47,039 nucleotides of DNA from Bacteroidota bacterium (GCA_005787585.1 SYAL01000040.1:1-47039), one strand, 5' to 3'. Counted from the stretch's first letter, positions 1 to 6,508 are shown. Notes: generated by a model not told the origin, from the sequence alone. A program made the numbers and translations.

Positions 1-310
1 CACAACTCTATCTAATTCCTTTGCATATCTATATAAGTTTTTATCAATAAGTCAAAGATACATTTTGAAAGCAAATCACAACTAGTTTCTTTATGATATA
101 TAATAGCCGTTTGTTTTTATCAATAAGTCAAAGATACATTTTGAAAGCAAATCACAACAGTGGTTTAGAATTTATGACTATAAAAGTAGTTTTTATCAAT
201 AAGTCAAAGATACATTTTGAAAGCAAATCACAACCAGTTCCTTCAATCATTACCCACCCTATATGTTTTTATCAATAAGTCAAAGATACATTTTGAAAGC
301 AAATCACAAC
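1..310 (-). CRISPR. CRISPR array, type II-C-like, partial (left end off window)
   Basis: Four complete repeats lie at 37-82, 113-158, 189-234 and 265-310. All are 46 bp and identical. Positions 1-6 are the tail of a fifth repeat, so the array continues off the left edge. The spacers at 7-36, 83-112, 159-188 and 235-264 are all exactly 30 nt and unrelated to each other. Read on the minus strand the repeat begins GTTGTGATTTGCTTTCAAA, which is characteristic of type II-C arrays of Bacteroidota (46-48 bp repeats), so the crRNA strand is probably minus. No repeat follows 310. No cas gene or tracrRNA anti-repeat is visible to the right; they would lie to the left or elsewhere. The absence of repeat decay suggests a young or maintained array. 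The subtype call rests on repeat length and sequence only. Confidence 0.95.
281..309 (-). promoter_or_regulatory. promoter motif inside the CRISPR repeat (repeated in each copy)
   Basis: On the minus strand each repeat has TTG at repeat positions 2-4 and TATCTTTG at positions 23-30, separated by 18 nt. This fits the Bacteroidota housekeeping promoter (TTG, about 19 nt, TAnnTTTG). Transcription would start near the repeat's 3' end or at the first bases of the spacer to the left. Coordinates given are for the right-most repeat; the same element recurs at 205-233, 129-157 and 53-81. Repeat-borne promoters are known for Neisseria type II-C arrays; their use here is inferred. Confidence 0.5.
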
Positions 311-384
311 GCAGCATTTGTACCATTTATTCTTAGAGGATTAAGAACCCCTAAATTGTTTACTTAGGTAGTTCCACCATCGGT

Positions 385-555
385 TTATTGATCAGCGTAT
401 TCAGGAATTAAGATAATAGTTTTATTAAATTCAGATATTGCTCCTTTGTAATCTTTTAAACTAAATTTTGAAATGCCCTTGTTATAATAATCATCTACAG
501 TTTGTCCAAATCAAGTTAAATTTATTACAACTAAGATTAAAAATAAATGTTTTAT
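385..555 (-). pseudogene. broken secreted TPR-repeat protein
   Basis: The minus strand reads as a signal-peptide-like stretch (KHLFLILVVINLT), then an in-frame TGA at 511-513, then FGQTVDDYYNKGISKFSLKD and a further run ending IPEYADQ before TAA at 385-387. The post-stop part matches one tetratricopeptide repeat (YYNKGxxKFxLKDYxxAIxxFNKxIxxxPEYAD). The codon where ATG would be expected (553-555) is ATA. The gene therefore has no start, one internal stop and only a single TPR before termination. Its upstream sequence is nearly the same as that of the next gene (561-595 against 1127-1161). It lies 74 bp from the last CRISPR repeat. Disruption is directly visible; the original full-length function is unknown. 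Confidence 0.7.
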
Positions 556-560
556 AAATT

Positions 561-595
561 TAGGTTTAATTAAATATACTAATTTAATGTCTTAA
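561..595. repeat. direct repeat copy A (promoter/leader duplication)
   Basis: This 35-bp segment matches 1127-1161 with three differences; the first 28 bp differ at only one position (571 T against 1137 C). Read on the minus strand the match spans the -7 promoter box and the untranslated leader of two tandem genes, of which this copy's gene is broken. The single difference turns the -7 box from TATATTTG (copy B) into TATATTTA here. Confidence 0.85.
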
Positions 596-602
596 AAATT
601 TA

Positions 603-1121
603 TTATTTCATGTTAACTAACATCAATTCTTTACCAGCTTTTTTCTTTTTTATGATACTGATTATACTTGTTATACTTGCCCCTAAACCAATTGAAGCAA
701 TAACTGGTAATTGCTCAGATGGAGGCAATAAAAAATTTACACCTGTTCCAAGTCCCATAATTAAGAGGCTAGCAATGTTCAAATTGGCCGATTGTTTTAG
801 ATATATACCAGCTTGATACAAACTTGGCTTAAATTTTATTGAATTCCATTCATATGAATTAACAAAAATTTTATCAATTGAGTGTAATTTTTTTTTTAGA
901 TCTACTCCATCATAATACCTTATAGTATCTTTAGTTATAGATACTATTTTGCATTTAATATTAGTATAAGTTGAAGGTGCATCTATTTCAGAATTTATAT
1001 TACTTTTAGATCTATATTGCAATGATGATTCTATTTTATCAACATACATTGAATTATCATTTTTTATTTGTGAATAAGATGATAAATTTAATAAAACTAA
1101 GAAGAAAAGTATTTTTTTCAT
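603..1121 (-). CDS. hypothetical secreted/membrane protein, 172 aa
   Basis: Not recognised as a named family. Starting at the ATG at 1121 the protein begins MKKILFFLVLLNLSSYSQ, a good signal peptide. A longer reading from a TTG at 1139 is unlikely because it would overlap the promoter -7 box. The middle contains a short beta-rich stretch (KCKIVSITKDTIRYYDG, about residues 55-71) of the kind found in many small Bacteroidota periplasmic proteins. Two hydrophobic segments follow at about 110-135 and 137-158, then a lysine cluster (IIKKKKAGKE), so it may be anchored in the inner membrane. It stands alone between the CRISPR flank and a gene-poor stretch. Its signal peptide and leader resemble those of the broken TPR gene just downstream, suggesting duplication of the 5' region. 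Confidence 0.75.
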   Translation of the reverse strand: MKKILFFLVLLNLSSYSQIKNDNSMYVDKIESSLQYRSKSNINSEIDAPSTYTNIKCKIVSITKDTIRYYDGVDLKKKLHSIDKIFVNSYEWNSIKFKPSLYQAGIYLKQSANLNIASLLIMGLGTGVNFLLPPSEQLPVIASIGLGASITSIISIIKKKKAGKELMLVNMK

Positions 1122-1126
1122 AGGGT

Positions 1127-1161
1127 TAGGTTTAATCAAATATACTAATTTAATACCTTAA
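1127..1161. repeat. direct repeat copy B (promoter/leader)
   Basis: Second copy of the 35-bp repeat found at 561-595. It contains the intact -7 box and leader of the hypothetical gene at 603-1121. Confidence 0.85.
1137..1144 (-). promoter_or_regulatory. -7 promoter box TATATTTG for the 603-1121 gene
   Basis: The minus strand reads TATATTTG, an exact TAnnTTTG match, ending 15 nt before the ATG at 1121. No convincing TTG lies at the usual distance upstream, so the -33 element is weak. The implied 5' leader is only about 10 nt and decides against the TTG start at 1139. Confidence 0.6.
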
Positions 1162-1367
1162 TAAAATTATTAAAAAGATGATCTAAATCAGATTCATCAA
1201 TTTTAAGTTTTACCCTCTAGAAAATGGAAAATTATACTTTAATTTTTTAATCATTAAATAAATAAAATAACAAATCATGTATTTGTATAAATAGATAAAT
1301 TTCTACTGATAAAAAATAAATTATTAATTAAACCCATAAATTATTAATTGAGATAAAGGCACTAATT

Positions 1368-1401
1368 AGACACCTGTTATCATAAAACAAAATAGGTGTC
1401 T
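1368..1401 (+). other. long-loop hairpin, possible RNA structure
   Basis: AGACACCT at 1368-1375 pairs perfectly with AGGTGTCT at 1394-1401 across an 18-nt loop. No T-run follows, so it is not a terminator. A second small stem (AAGC...GCTT) follows at about 1411-1425, and a tRNA-like arm and terminator lie further on. The whole may be the decayed 3' half of a structured RNA gene. Confidence 0.4.
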
Positions 1402-1462
1402 TAAGAAAAAAGCTGAGAAGGCTTAATACTAAACGTGAAGAAAGCTTATTTTTTCCTTATTT

Positions 1463-1493
1463 GGACGAGAATTCGAATCTCTCCGGATACACA
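1463..1493 (+). pseudogene. tRNA/tmRNA-like 3' end (T-arm plus acceptor strand), possible att scar
   Basis: The sequence GGACGAGAATTCGAATCTCT followed by CCGGATACACA has the layout of the last 30 nt of tmRNA or tRNA: the GGAC lead-in of tmRNA, a T-stem (GAGA/TCTC), a T-loop TTCGAAT, a 7-nt acceptor strand (CGGATAC), then A and CA. The matching 5' acceptor strand (GTATCCG or a G-U variant) is not found upstream, and no D-arm, anticodon or tmRNA tag frame is present. It is therefore a fragment. A rho-independent terminator follows 9 nt later, as after real RNA genes. Site-specific integrases commonly target exactly this part of tRNA/tmRNA genes and leave a duplicate 3' end. Confidence 0.45.
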
Positions 1494-1501
1494 ATAAATT
1501 T

Positions 1502-1536
1502 AAAAGGTCTCGTCGTTAGGCGAAACCTTTTTTTTT
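1502..1536 (+). terminator. intrinsic terminator after the tRNA-like fragment
   Basis: AAAAGGT...ACCTTTT with an inner TCG/CGA pairing forms a stem and is followed by a run of T, in plus orientation. It ends whatever transcript includes the tRNA-like 3' end. Confidence 0.7.
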
Positions 1537-1637
1537 AGGCAACGATGAAAGTTCACTTTCAGAAGTAGCTTGAAAAAAGAAAAGCGTTGTGGAGCCTTTT
1601 GCATTTTGACTTTTGTTAAGGAGAAATCAACGGAGTT

Positions 1638-1660
1638 AATCTCTCCGAATTGGCAATAAA
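1638..1660 (+). repeat. partial repeat of the tRNA-like 3' end
   Basis: AATCTCTCCG, 7 variable bases, then AATAAA occurs here and at 1476-1498, exactly 162 bp apart with identical internal spacing. Here the preceding bases (CGGAGTT) can still pair with CTCCG to form a small arm, but the T-loop signature TTCGAAT is lost. It may be a degraded second copy of the fragment at 1463-1493. Confidence 0.4.
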
Positions 1661-1810
1661 TGAAAGTGCATCCACCTCCGTTTAATATTTTTTATATTAC
1701 TAAAATCTTACGTAATTAATCTAAAATATAATGTTTATAATAATAACATAAATAGCCGATAACCCCAAATACTATCGCTAGTGTAGTTTAACACTATCAA
1801 ATTTTAAACT

Positions 1811-1948
1811 ATGAAAACAACGATTTACAAATTCAATTACTTATTTAAAGAAAAAATGAGTAAAAAAATTATTTATTTTTTTTGCTTGGAATGGCTCACT
1901 ATACTCAATCCTATGCTTAGGTGCCAACCCACAGATCTTTTTTTCTAA
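1811..1948 (+). pseudogene. decayed signal-peptide gene remnant (45-codon ORF)
   Basis: An ATG at 1811 opens a 45-codon frame ending in TAA at 1946-1948. Its inner ATG at 1856 starts MSKKIIYFF, a typical Bacteroidota signal-peptide beginning. Immediately after a run of eight T the natural continuation, LLGMAHYTQSYA, lies in another frame and then meets a TAG. This looks like a secreted-protein gene broken by a homopolymer indel and a nonsense change, with no recognisable mature domain. A real 45-aa peptide is possible but less likely. Confidence 0.35.
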
Positions 1949-2123
1949 ATATATTGAAGAATCTCGCTTTGTATTTGCCATTATACTAATAAATTAAACA
2001 GTTTCGAGCTTGGCGAAGGTGATGATTTTCACTCCAAATATTGATGCGAAAAACCAAACTTTTATTAATTGTAAATTTACCTATTAAGTAAAAACATATT
2101 ACTAAATTATTTGTTTCAATTTT

Positions 2124-2303
2124 ATGCCTAAAAGAACATCATTAAAAGACGTTAATGAACTAGATAATCTAAACGATTTAAAATTAATTGTTAAAGATAA
2201 GCGCTCTGCGAAAAGAGCAAATGCCAAAAAAGAGCGACGCAACAGGCATTACGTAAAGGTACTCATTAAATCTCAGATAAATAATCACGACTTTGATTTG
2301 TAG
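2124..2303 (+). CDS. small basic protein, 59 aa
   Basis: The frame from ATG at 2124 to TAG at 2301-2303 encodes MPKRTSLKDVNELDNLNDLK and continues with a very basic middle (KDKRSAKRANAKKERRNRHY, about residues 25-44) and the end NNHDFDL. It has no signal peptide or membrane segment and is predicted to be helical and nucleic-acid-binding-like by charge only. Coding potential is supported by codon use like that of the neighbours and by its place 21 bp ahead of the histone-deacetylase-family gene on the same strand, with which it probably shares a transcript. No named family is recognised. A role in RNA or ribosome binding would be a guess. Confidence 0.6.
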   Translation: MPKRTSLKDVNELDNLNDLKLIVKDKRSAKRANAKKERRNRHYVKVLIKSQINNHDFDL

Positions 2304-2324
2304 TTAATTTAGTTTTTACTCCGC

Positions 2325-3227
2325 ATGATCAAAATTGCTTTCGATCCAATTTATGCACATCCTTTGCCAGATAATCATCGATTTCCAATGCTGAAATATG
2401 AACTCATACCCCTACAATTAATTCATGAAGGTACCTGTATTTCGTCACATTTCTTTAAACCTTCCATCTGCGAACAAGATATTATTTTGGAAACTCACGA
2501 TGAGGTCTATTTTAATAAACTGATAATGCAACAATTAAGTTCCTCGGAAGAAAGAAGAATTGGTTTTCCACAGTCACCCGAATTGATTAAACGAGAATTG
2601 ATTATTACTCAAGGAACAATAGATATCGCATTACATGCCATTAAATTTGGCGCTGCATTAAATATTGCAGGAGGAACACACCATGCATTTGCCGATCGTG
2701 GTGAAGGATTTTGTCTACTTAATGATATGGCAATCGCTTCCAACTATTTATTAAAAAATAAATTATGCAATAAAATTTTAATTATCGATTTAGACGTACA
2801 CCAGGGAAATGGAACAGCAAAGTTGATGGAAAATAAAGTAGACGTATTTACTTTTAGTATGCACGGTGGGAGTAATTATCCTTTTCACAAAGAAAAATCA
2901 GATCTCGATATTGAACTGAAAGATGGTACAACGGGTGAAACATATTTGACCCTACTAACTGAACAATTACCTATGCTAATTGAAGTGTTTAAACCCGATT
3001 TTGCTTTTTATCTTGCAGGAGTTGATATTTTAGCCTCTGATAAATTTGGAAAACTGCAAGTAAGTTTGGAGGAATGCAAAAAGAGAGATGAATTTGTGCT
3101 GACTTCTTTGAAAAAAAAAGCAATTCCTGTTGCCGTCGTTTTAGGTGGTGGTTATTCTCCCGAGATCAAAACAATCGTTGAAGCCCATTGCAATACCTTT
3201 CGTCTTGCAATAAATTTATTTGATTAA
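2325..3227 (+). CDS. histone deacetylase family protein (AcuC/HDAC superfamily)
   Basis: A 300-aa zinc hydrolase of the HDAC/AcuC/acetylpolyamine-deacetylase superfamily, which removes acetyl groups from protein lysines or small amines. The catalytic parts are present: the GGTHHA His pair (H119, H120), DLDVHQGNGT with zinc ligands D157 and H159, a third ligand D234 in YLAGVD, and the Tyr of LGGGY (Y277). Length matches compact bacterial members. No signal peptide, so it is cytoplasmic. It follows the 59-aa basic protein by 21 bp. No acetyl-CoA synthetase or acetoin gene adjoins it, so an AcuC-type role in resetting acetyl-CoA synthetase cannot be argued from context. The substrate is undetermined; the fold and activity class are secure. 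Confidence 0.92.
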   Translation: MIKIAFDPIYAHPLPDNHRFPMLKYELIPLQLIHEGTCISSHFFKPSICEQDIILETHDEVYFNKLIMQQLSSSEERRIGFPQSPELIKRELIITQGTIDIALHAIKFGAALNIAGGTHHAFADRGEGFCLLNDMAIASNYLLKNKLCNKILIIDLDVHQGNGTAKLMENKVDVFTFSMHGGSNYPFHKEKSDLDIELKDGTTGETYLTLLTEQLPMLIEVFKPDFAFYLAGVDILASDKFGKLQVSLEECKKRDEFVLTSLKKKAIPVAVVLGGGYSPEIKTIVEAHCNTFRLAINLFD

Positions 3228-3434
3228 AAATTACTTGCTCCACCACCATCACTTGCAATTAAACATAATTTTTAATTATAATAAATCAAATTTTTTTATA
3301 AATTAAATGGGCTTATTATTTTACCGAGTGGTCAATTTAATCGATCTATTTACCTATCAACATTTTAAGTATATTTTCAATTTAATATAAATGAATTGTT
3401 TATTATCTATTAAAAAATTAGATTTACAAATCGA

Positions 3435-4745
3435 ATGAAAAAAGTGCTTATACTAACTTATTATTGGCCACCTTCTGGTGGAGCTGGTGTTCAGCGTTGG
3501 CTAAAATTTACAAAATACCTAAAAAAATATGGCTGGGAGCCAATCATATATACCGCTGAAAATGGAGAAATGCCGGTGATTGACATGAGTTTATTAAAAG
3601 ACGTTCCTGAAGATTTGACCATTTTAAAAACACCTATTTGGGAGCCTTATCAACTATACAAACGTTTTATTGGTCGAAAAAAAGACGATAAAATAAATGC
3701 CTCTTTTTTAAGTGAAAATAAAAAAGCTGGGCTTAGCGAAAAAATAAGTATTTGGATACGTGGTAATTTTTTTATTCCTGATGCTCGTAAATTTTGGATA
3801 AAACCAAGTATTAACTATTTAGAAAATTACATTATTAAAAATAATATCGAATACATTATAAGTAGTGGCCCCCCTCATAGTATGCACTTAATAGCTTTGG
3901 GCTTAAAAAATAAATTTACATCATTAAAATGGATTGCCGATTTTAGAGACCCTTGGACTAACATAGATTTTTATGATAAATTAATGTTAACTAAAAGATC
4001 TAACAACAAACACCACAGTCAGGAATTAAAGGTACTAACTACTGCTGATATCATTTTGAGTATTGGCAAAGGTATGAGCAATGAATTTTTAAATATATAT
4101 CAAAAATCAGGAGGTAAAAATCTTAATAAATTTAAAGTAATAAGTAATGGTTTTGATTTTGATGACATTAAAACCATTAATATTATAAAAGATAAAAAAT
4201 TTAGTATAGCTCATATTGGAACATTGGTAAAAGATAGAAATCCAATTGTTTTATGGAAAGTATTAAAAAAACTCACTGGTACTCGTGATGATTTTAGATC
4301 ACAACTTGAAATAAAATTAGTTGGCAAAGTTGATATTTTTATTATTGAACAGCTTGAAAATTTTGGATTAATAAATTTTGTAAAAAAAATTGAATACTTA
4401 CCTCATAGTGAGGTAATTATTGAACAACAAAAATCGAAAGTATTGTTGTTGTTAATTAATAATACTAAAAATGCCAAAGACATATTAACAGGAAAGTTTT
4501 TTGAATACATGGTATCTGGATCTCCTATATTATCAATAGGTCCAACAGATGGCGAATTAGCAGATATTATTAAAAAAACACAAACAGGATTAATATCAAA
4601 TTTTGAAGATGAAATCACACTCGAAAAAAATATTTTGAATTTATTTATTAATCAAAGTATAAAAACTAATAGCGAAGAAGTGATTAAATACAGTCGGGAA
4701 GAACTCACCAAAAAGCTTTGCGAATTGCTTAACGAATTAAATTAA
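3435..4745 (+). CDS. glycosyltransferase family 4-like protein
   Basis: A 436-aa cytoplasmic GT-B glycosyltransferase. The N-terminus MKKVLILTYYWPPSGGAGVQ, with the glycine-rich loop SGGAG before a QRWLKF helix, is typical of the N-terminal domain of GT4-like enzymes in Bacteroidota. IISSGPPHSMHLIALGLK (about 143-160) and WIADFRDPW (about 169-177) are the usual core motifs. The C-terminal nucleotide-sugar half contains FSIAHIGTL (about 257) and the end of the donor site near GKFFEYMVSGSPILSIGP. It probably adds a sugar to a surface polysaccharide or lipid; donor and acceptor are unknown. It is not in a polysaccharide cluster. It ends 3 bp from the stop of the convergent aminotransferase gene. 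Confidence 0.85.
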   Translation: MKKVLILTYYWPPSGGAGVQRWLKFTKYLKKYGWEPIIYTAENGEMPVIDMSLLKDVPEDLTILKTPIWEPYQLYKRFIGRKKDDKINASFLSENKKAGLSEKISIWIRGNFFIPDARKFWIKPSINYLENYIIKNNIEYIISSGPPHSMHLIALGLKNKFTSLKWIADFRDPWTNIDFYDKLMLTKRSNNKHHSQELKVLTTADIILSIGKGMSNEFLNIYQKSGGKNLNKFKVISNGFDFDDIKTINIIKDKKFSIAHIGTLVKDRNPIVLWKVLKKLTGTRDDFRSQLEIKLVGKVDIFIIEQLENFGLINFVKKIEYLPHSEVIIEQQKSKVLLLLINNTKNAKDILTGKFFEYMVSGSPILSIGPTDGELADIIKKTQTGLISNFEDEITLEKNILNLFINQSIKTNSEEVIKYSREELTKKLCELLNELN

Positions 4746-4748
4746 TAA

Positions 4749-5591
4749 TTATTGAGATAGTTGAATTAATTTATCAATAAAAAAATGTGCCATTTTATTT
4801 GTGTAAAATTTATCTTTAAATTGACCAATCCACTGAATGCCTTTAATAGAATTAGTTAAAAAAATCTCATCAGCTGTACTTAAAGTATACATTGTAATGG
4901 GGTTCTCAAAACTTAAAATTTTATTTTCAGAAGCTAATTTAATAATCTGTTTTCGCATTACTCCATCTACACAACCATCTATTAATTTTGGAGTAAAAAG
5001 TGCACCGTTTTTCACAACAAAAATATTTGAACTAATGCTTTCGCAAATAGTTCCATTTTCATTAATTAAAAAACACTCGTCAAGATTCATACTTTTTTTT
5101 GAAATACCAGCCATCACATAAATTAGAGCGCTTCCACTTTTAATATTCGAAAGTTTGTTAATAGGTTTTTTAATGTCGGCAAAAATATCTACCCAAAAGC
5201 CTTTTTGATTTAATTCGTAAACTCCCTGAATAGTTTCTGTCTCAATTAAAAAAGAGATATTATTACTATGGGGAGTATAATAGCCTCCATCATTTCTGAA
5301 TACAGTTAAACGTATGCGTGCATTAGGAGTGTGTGCATTATTTTTTATCAAATGCATAATTAAATTATGAAAATTATCATTGGTAAATTCAGCCGGTAAA
5401 TTCATACGAAGAATAGTCATACTAAGCTTTAAACGAGAAATATGATCAGCTAAAAACATAATGTGATTGTTACAAAACCGAATGGTTTCAAACAAAGCGT
5501 CGCCGTATCGAAATGCTCGATTATTAAATGTAATACTCGGCTCATATAGACTTACTAAATGTCCATTATATATACAATAACTATCTGTCAT
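4749..5591 (-). CDS. class IV aminotransferase (aminodeoxychorismate lyase/BCAT-like)
   Basis: A 280-aa PLP enzyme of fold type IV. The N-terminus has YNGHLVSLYEPSI and FRYGDALFETIRF (27-39), the family's signature start. The PLP-binding lysine is probably K151 in LSNIKSGSALIY, and the cofactor phosphate region is ENGTICESISSNIFVV (about 178-193) followed by TPKLIDGCVDGVMR. Family members include 4-amino-4-deoxychorismate lyase (pabC, folate synthesis), branched-chain aminotransferase and D-amino-acid transaminase. The length and the presence of a clear ilvE elsewhere in the window (19519-20586) favour the PabC-like role, but substrate cannot be read from sequence. It is cytoplasmic and convergent with the glycosyltransferase gene. 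Confidence 0.85.
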   Translation of the reverse strand: MTDSYCIYNGHLVSLYEPSITFNNRAFRYGDALFETIRFCNNHIMFLADHISRLKLSMTILRMNLPAEFTNDNFHNLIMHLIKNNAHTPNARIRLTVFRNDGGYYTPHSNNISFLIETETIQGVYELNQKGFWVDIFADIKKPINKLSNIKSGSALIYVMAGISKKSMNLDECFLINENGTICESISSNIFVVKNGALFTPKLIDGCVDGVMRKQIIKLASENKILSFENPITMYTLSTADEIFLTNSIKGIQWIGQFKDKFYTNKMAHFFIDKLIQLSQ

Positions 5592-5698
5592 CTAAATAAT
5601 TGTAAATTTTAAAAATAAACTTTATTAATATCATCATTTTCAATATATTTAGTAACAATTAAAAGTTAATCTCCGTTAATAATTATTTGAATATAAAA

Positions 5699-5729
5699 TT
5701 GAGAAGTTATATTTCAAATACTACATTTG
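5699..5729 (+). promoter_or_regulatory. clpP promoter
   Basis: TTG at 5699-5701, a 20-nt spacer and TACATTTG at 5722-5729 give a full match to the Bacteroidota promoter pattern. The ATG of clpP is 30 bp further on. Confidence 0.75.
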
Positions 5730-5758
5730 GTAAACAATTTTAATTAATAATATAATTT

Positions 5759-6430
5759 ATGTTTGACAATAATGAATTTAAAAAATATGCCACAAAACAT
5801 GCTGGTATTAATAGTTTAACTTACGAAAGTTATACTTCACGTATTCAATCTTCTTTAACTCCATATATTATAGAGGAACGTTCGCTTAATGTAGCGCAAA
5901 TGGATGTATTTTCTCGATTGATGATGGATCGTATTATTTTTCTAGGTACTGGAATTAACGACCAAGTCGCAAATATAGTTCAAGCACAGCTATTATTTTT
6001 AGAAAGCGTAGATGCAAAAAAAGACATTCAAATATATGTAAACTCTCCTGGTGGTAGTGTTTATGCAGGATTAGGTATTTATGATACTATGCAGATTATA
6101 AAGCCTGATGTAGCTACAATATGTACAGGAATGGCTGCTAGTATGGGGGCTGTATTACAATGTGCTGGAGCAAAAGGAAAGCGAACAGCATTAAAACATG
6201 CTCGTATAATGATACATCAACCAATGGGTGGAGCTGAAGGTCAGGCAACTGATATAGAAATTACTGCACGCGAAATTCAAAAGTTAAAAAAAGAGTTATA
6301 CGAAATTATTGCTCTTCATAGCGGTCAAACCTACGATAAAGTATGGGCCGATAGTGATCGTGATTATTGGATGATTGCTGCTGAGGCAAAAGAATATGGT
6401 ATGATTGATGAGGTATTAGAAAAAAAATAA
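5759..6430 (+). CDS. clpP: ATP-dependent Clp protease proteolytic subunit ClpP
   Basis: A 223-aa serine peptidase that forms the barrel-shaped core of ClpXP/ClpAP/ClpCP and degrades unfolded or tagged cytoplasmic proteins. The catalytic triad is S128 (in TGMAASMGAV), H153 (in RIMIHQPMGG) and D202 (in SDRDYWM). VNSPGGSVYAGLGIYDTMQ (about 94-112) is the conserved oligomer core. The N-terminal extension of about 30 residues before the usual ClpP start is common in this phylum and may be processed. clpX and tig are not adjacent, unlike in many bacteria. A strong promoter lies at 5699-5729. The gene appears monocistronic, since the next gene has its own promoter. Confidence 0.97.
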   Translation: MFDNNEFKKYATKHAGINSLTYESYTSRIQSSLTPYIIEERSLNVAQMDVFSRLMMDRIIFLGTGINDQVANIVQAQLLFLESVDAKKDIQIYVNSPGGSVYAGLGIYDTMQIIKPDVATICTGMAASMGAVLQCAGAKGKRTALKHARIMIHQPMGGAEGQATDIEITAREIQKLKKELYEIIALHSGQTYDKVWADSDRDYWMIAAEAKEYGMIDEVLEKK

Positions 6431-6478
6431 TTTATTACCTATTTATTTTTAAATAAATGAAATAAAAAAACTTAAATT

Positions 6479-6508
6479 TTGAGATTAAGTATCTTATAAA
6501 TATATTTG
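6479..6508 (+). promoter_or_regulatory. promoter of the 6531 gene
   Basis: TTG at 6479-6481, a 19-nt spacer and TATATTTG at 6501-6508 match the Bacteroidota consensus exactly. The start codon follows 22 bp later. Confidence 0.75.

Larger units (their letters stand above)
1162..1810. other. gene-poor stretch with structured-RNA and tRNA-like remnants
   Basis: No credible protein gene is seen in this 650-bp stretch on either strand. It holds an 8-bp hairpin (1368-1401), a tRNA/tmRNA-like 3' end (1463-1493), an intrinsic terminator (1502-1536), a short palindrome (GAAAGTTCACTTTC, 1547-1560) and a partial repeat of the tRNA-like segment (1638-1660). The remainder is A/T-rich with no recognisable content. 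Confidence 0.6.

Noticed and set aside
93..278. 61-codon open frame across the CRISPR repeats
   Set aside because: It is made entirely of repeats and spacers; the repeated peptide is the translation of the repeat unit.
311..340. A fifth 30-nt spacer after the last repeat
   Set aside because: No repeat or degenerate repeat follows at 341, and with the crRNA strand on minus this side is upstream of the array.
1121..1139. TTG start at 1139 for the 603-1121 gene
   Set aside because: It overlaps the -7 promoter box and adds six residues ahead of a perfect signal peptide start.
1360..1500. A complete tmRNA or tRNA gene
   Set aside because: There is no 5' acceptor strand, D-arm, anticodon or tag-peptide frame; only the 3' end is recognisable.
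1547..1560. Palindrome GAAAGTTCACTTTC as an operator
   Set aside because: A single copy with no gene next to it; too short to support a regulatory call.
3228..3300. Minus-strand reading ending LIASDGGGASNF as a gene remnant
   Set aside because: Only about a dozen codons, low complexity and no recognisable family; chance is likely.
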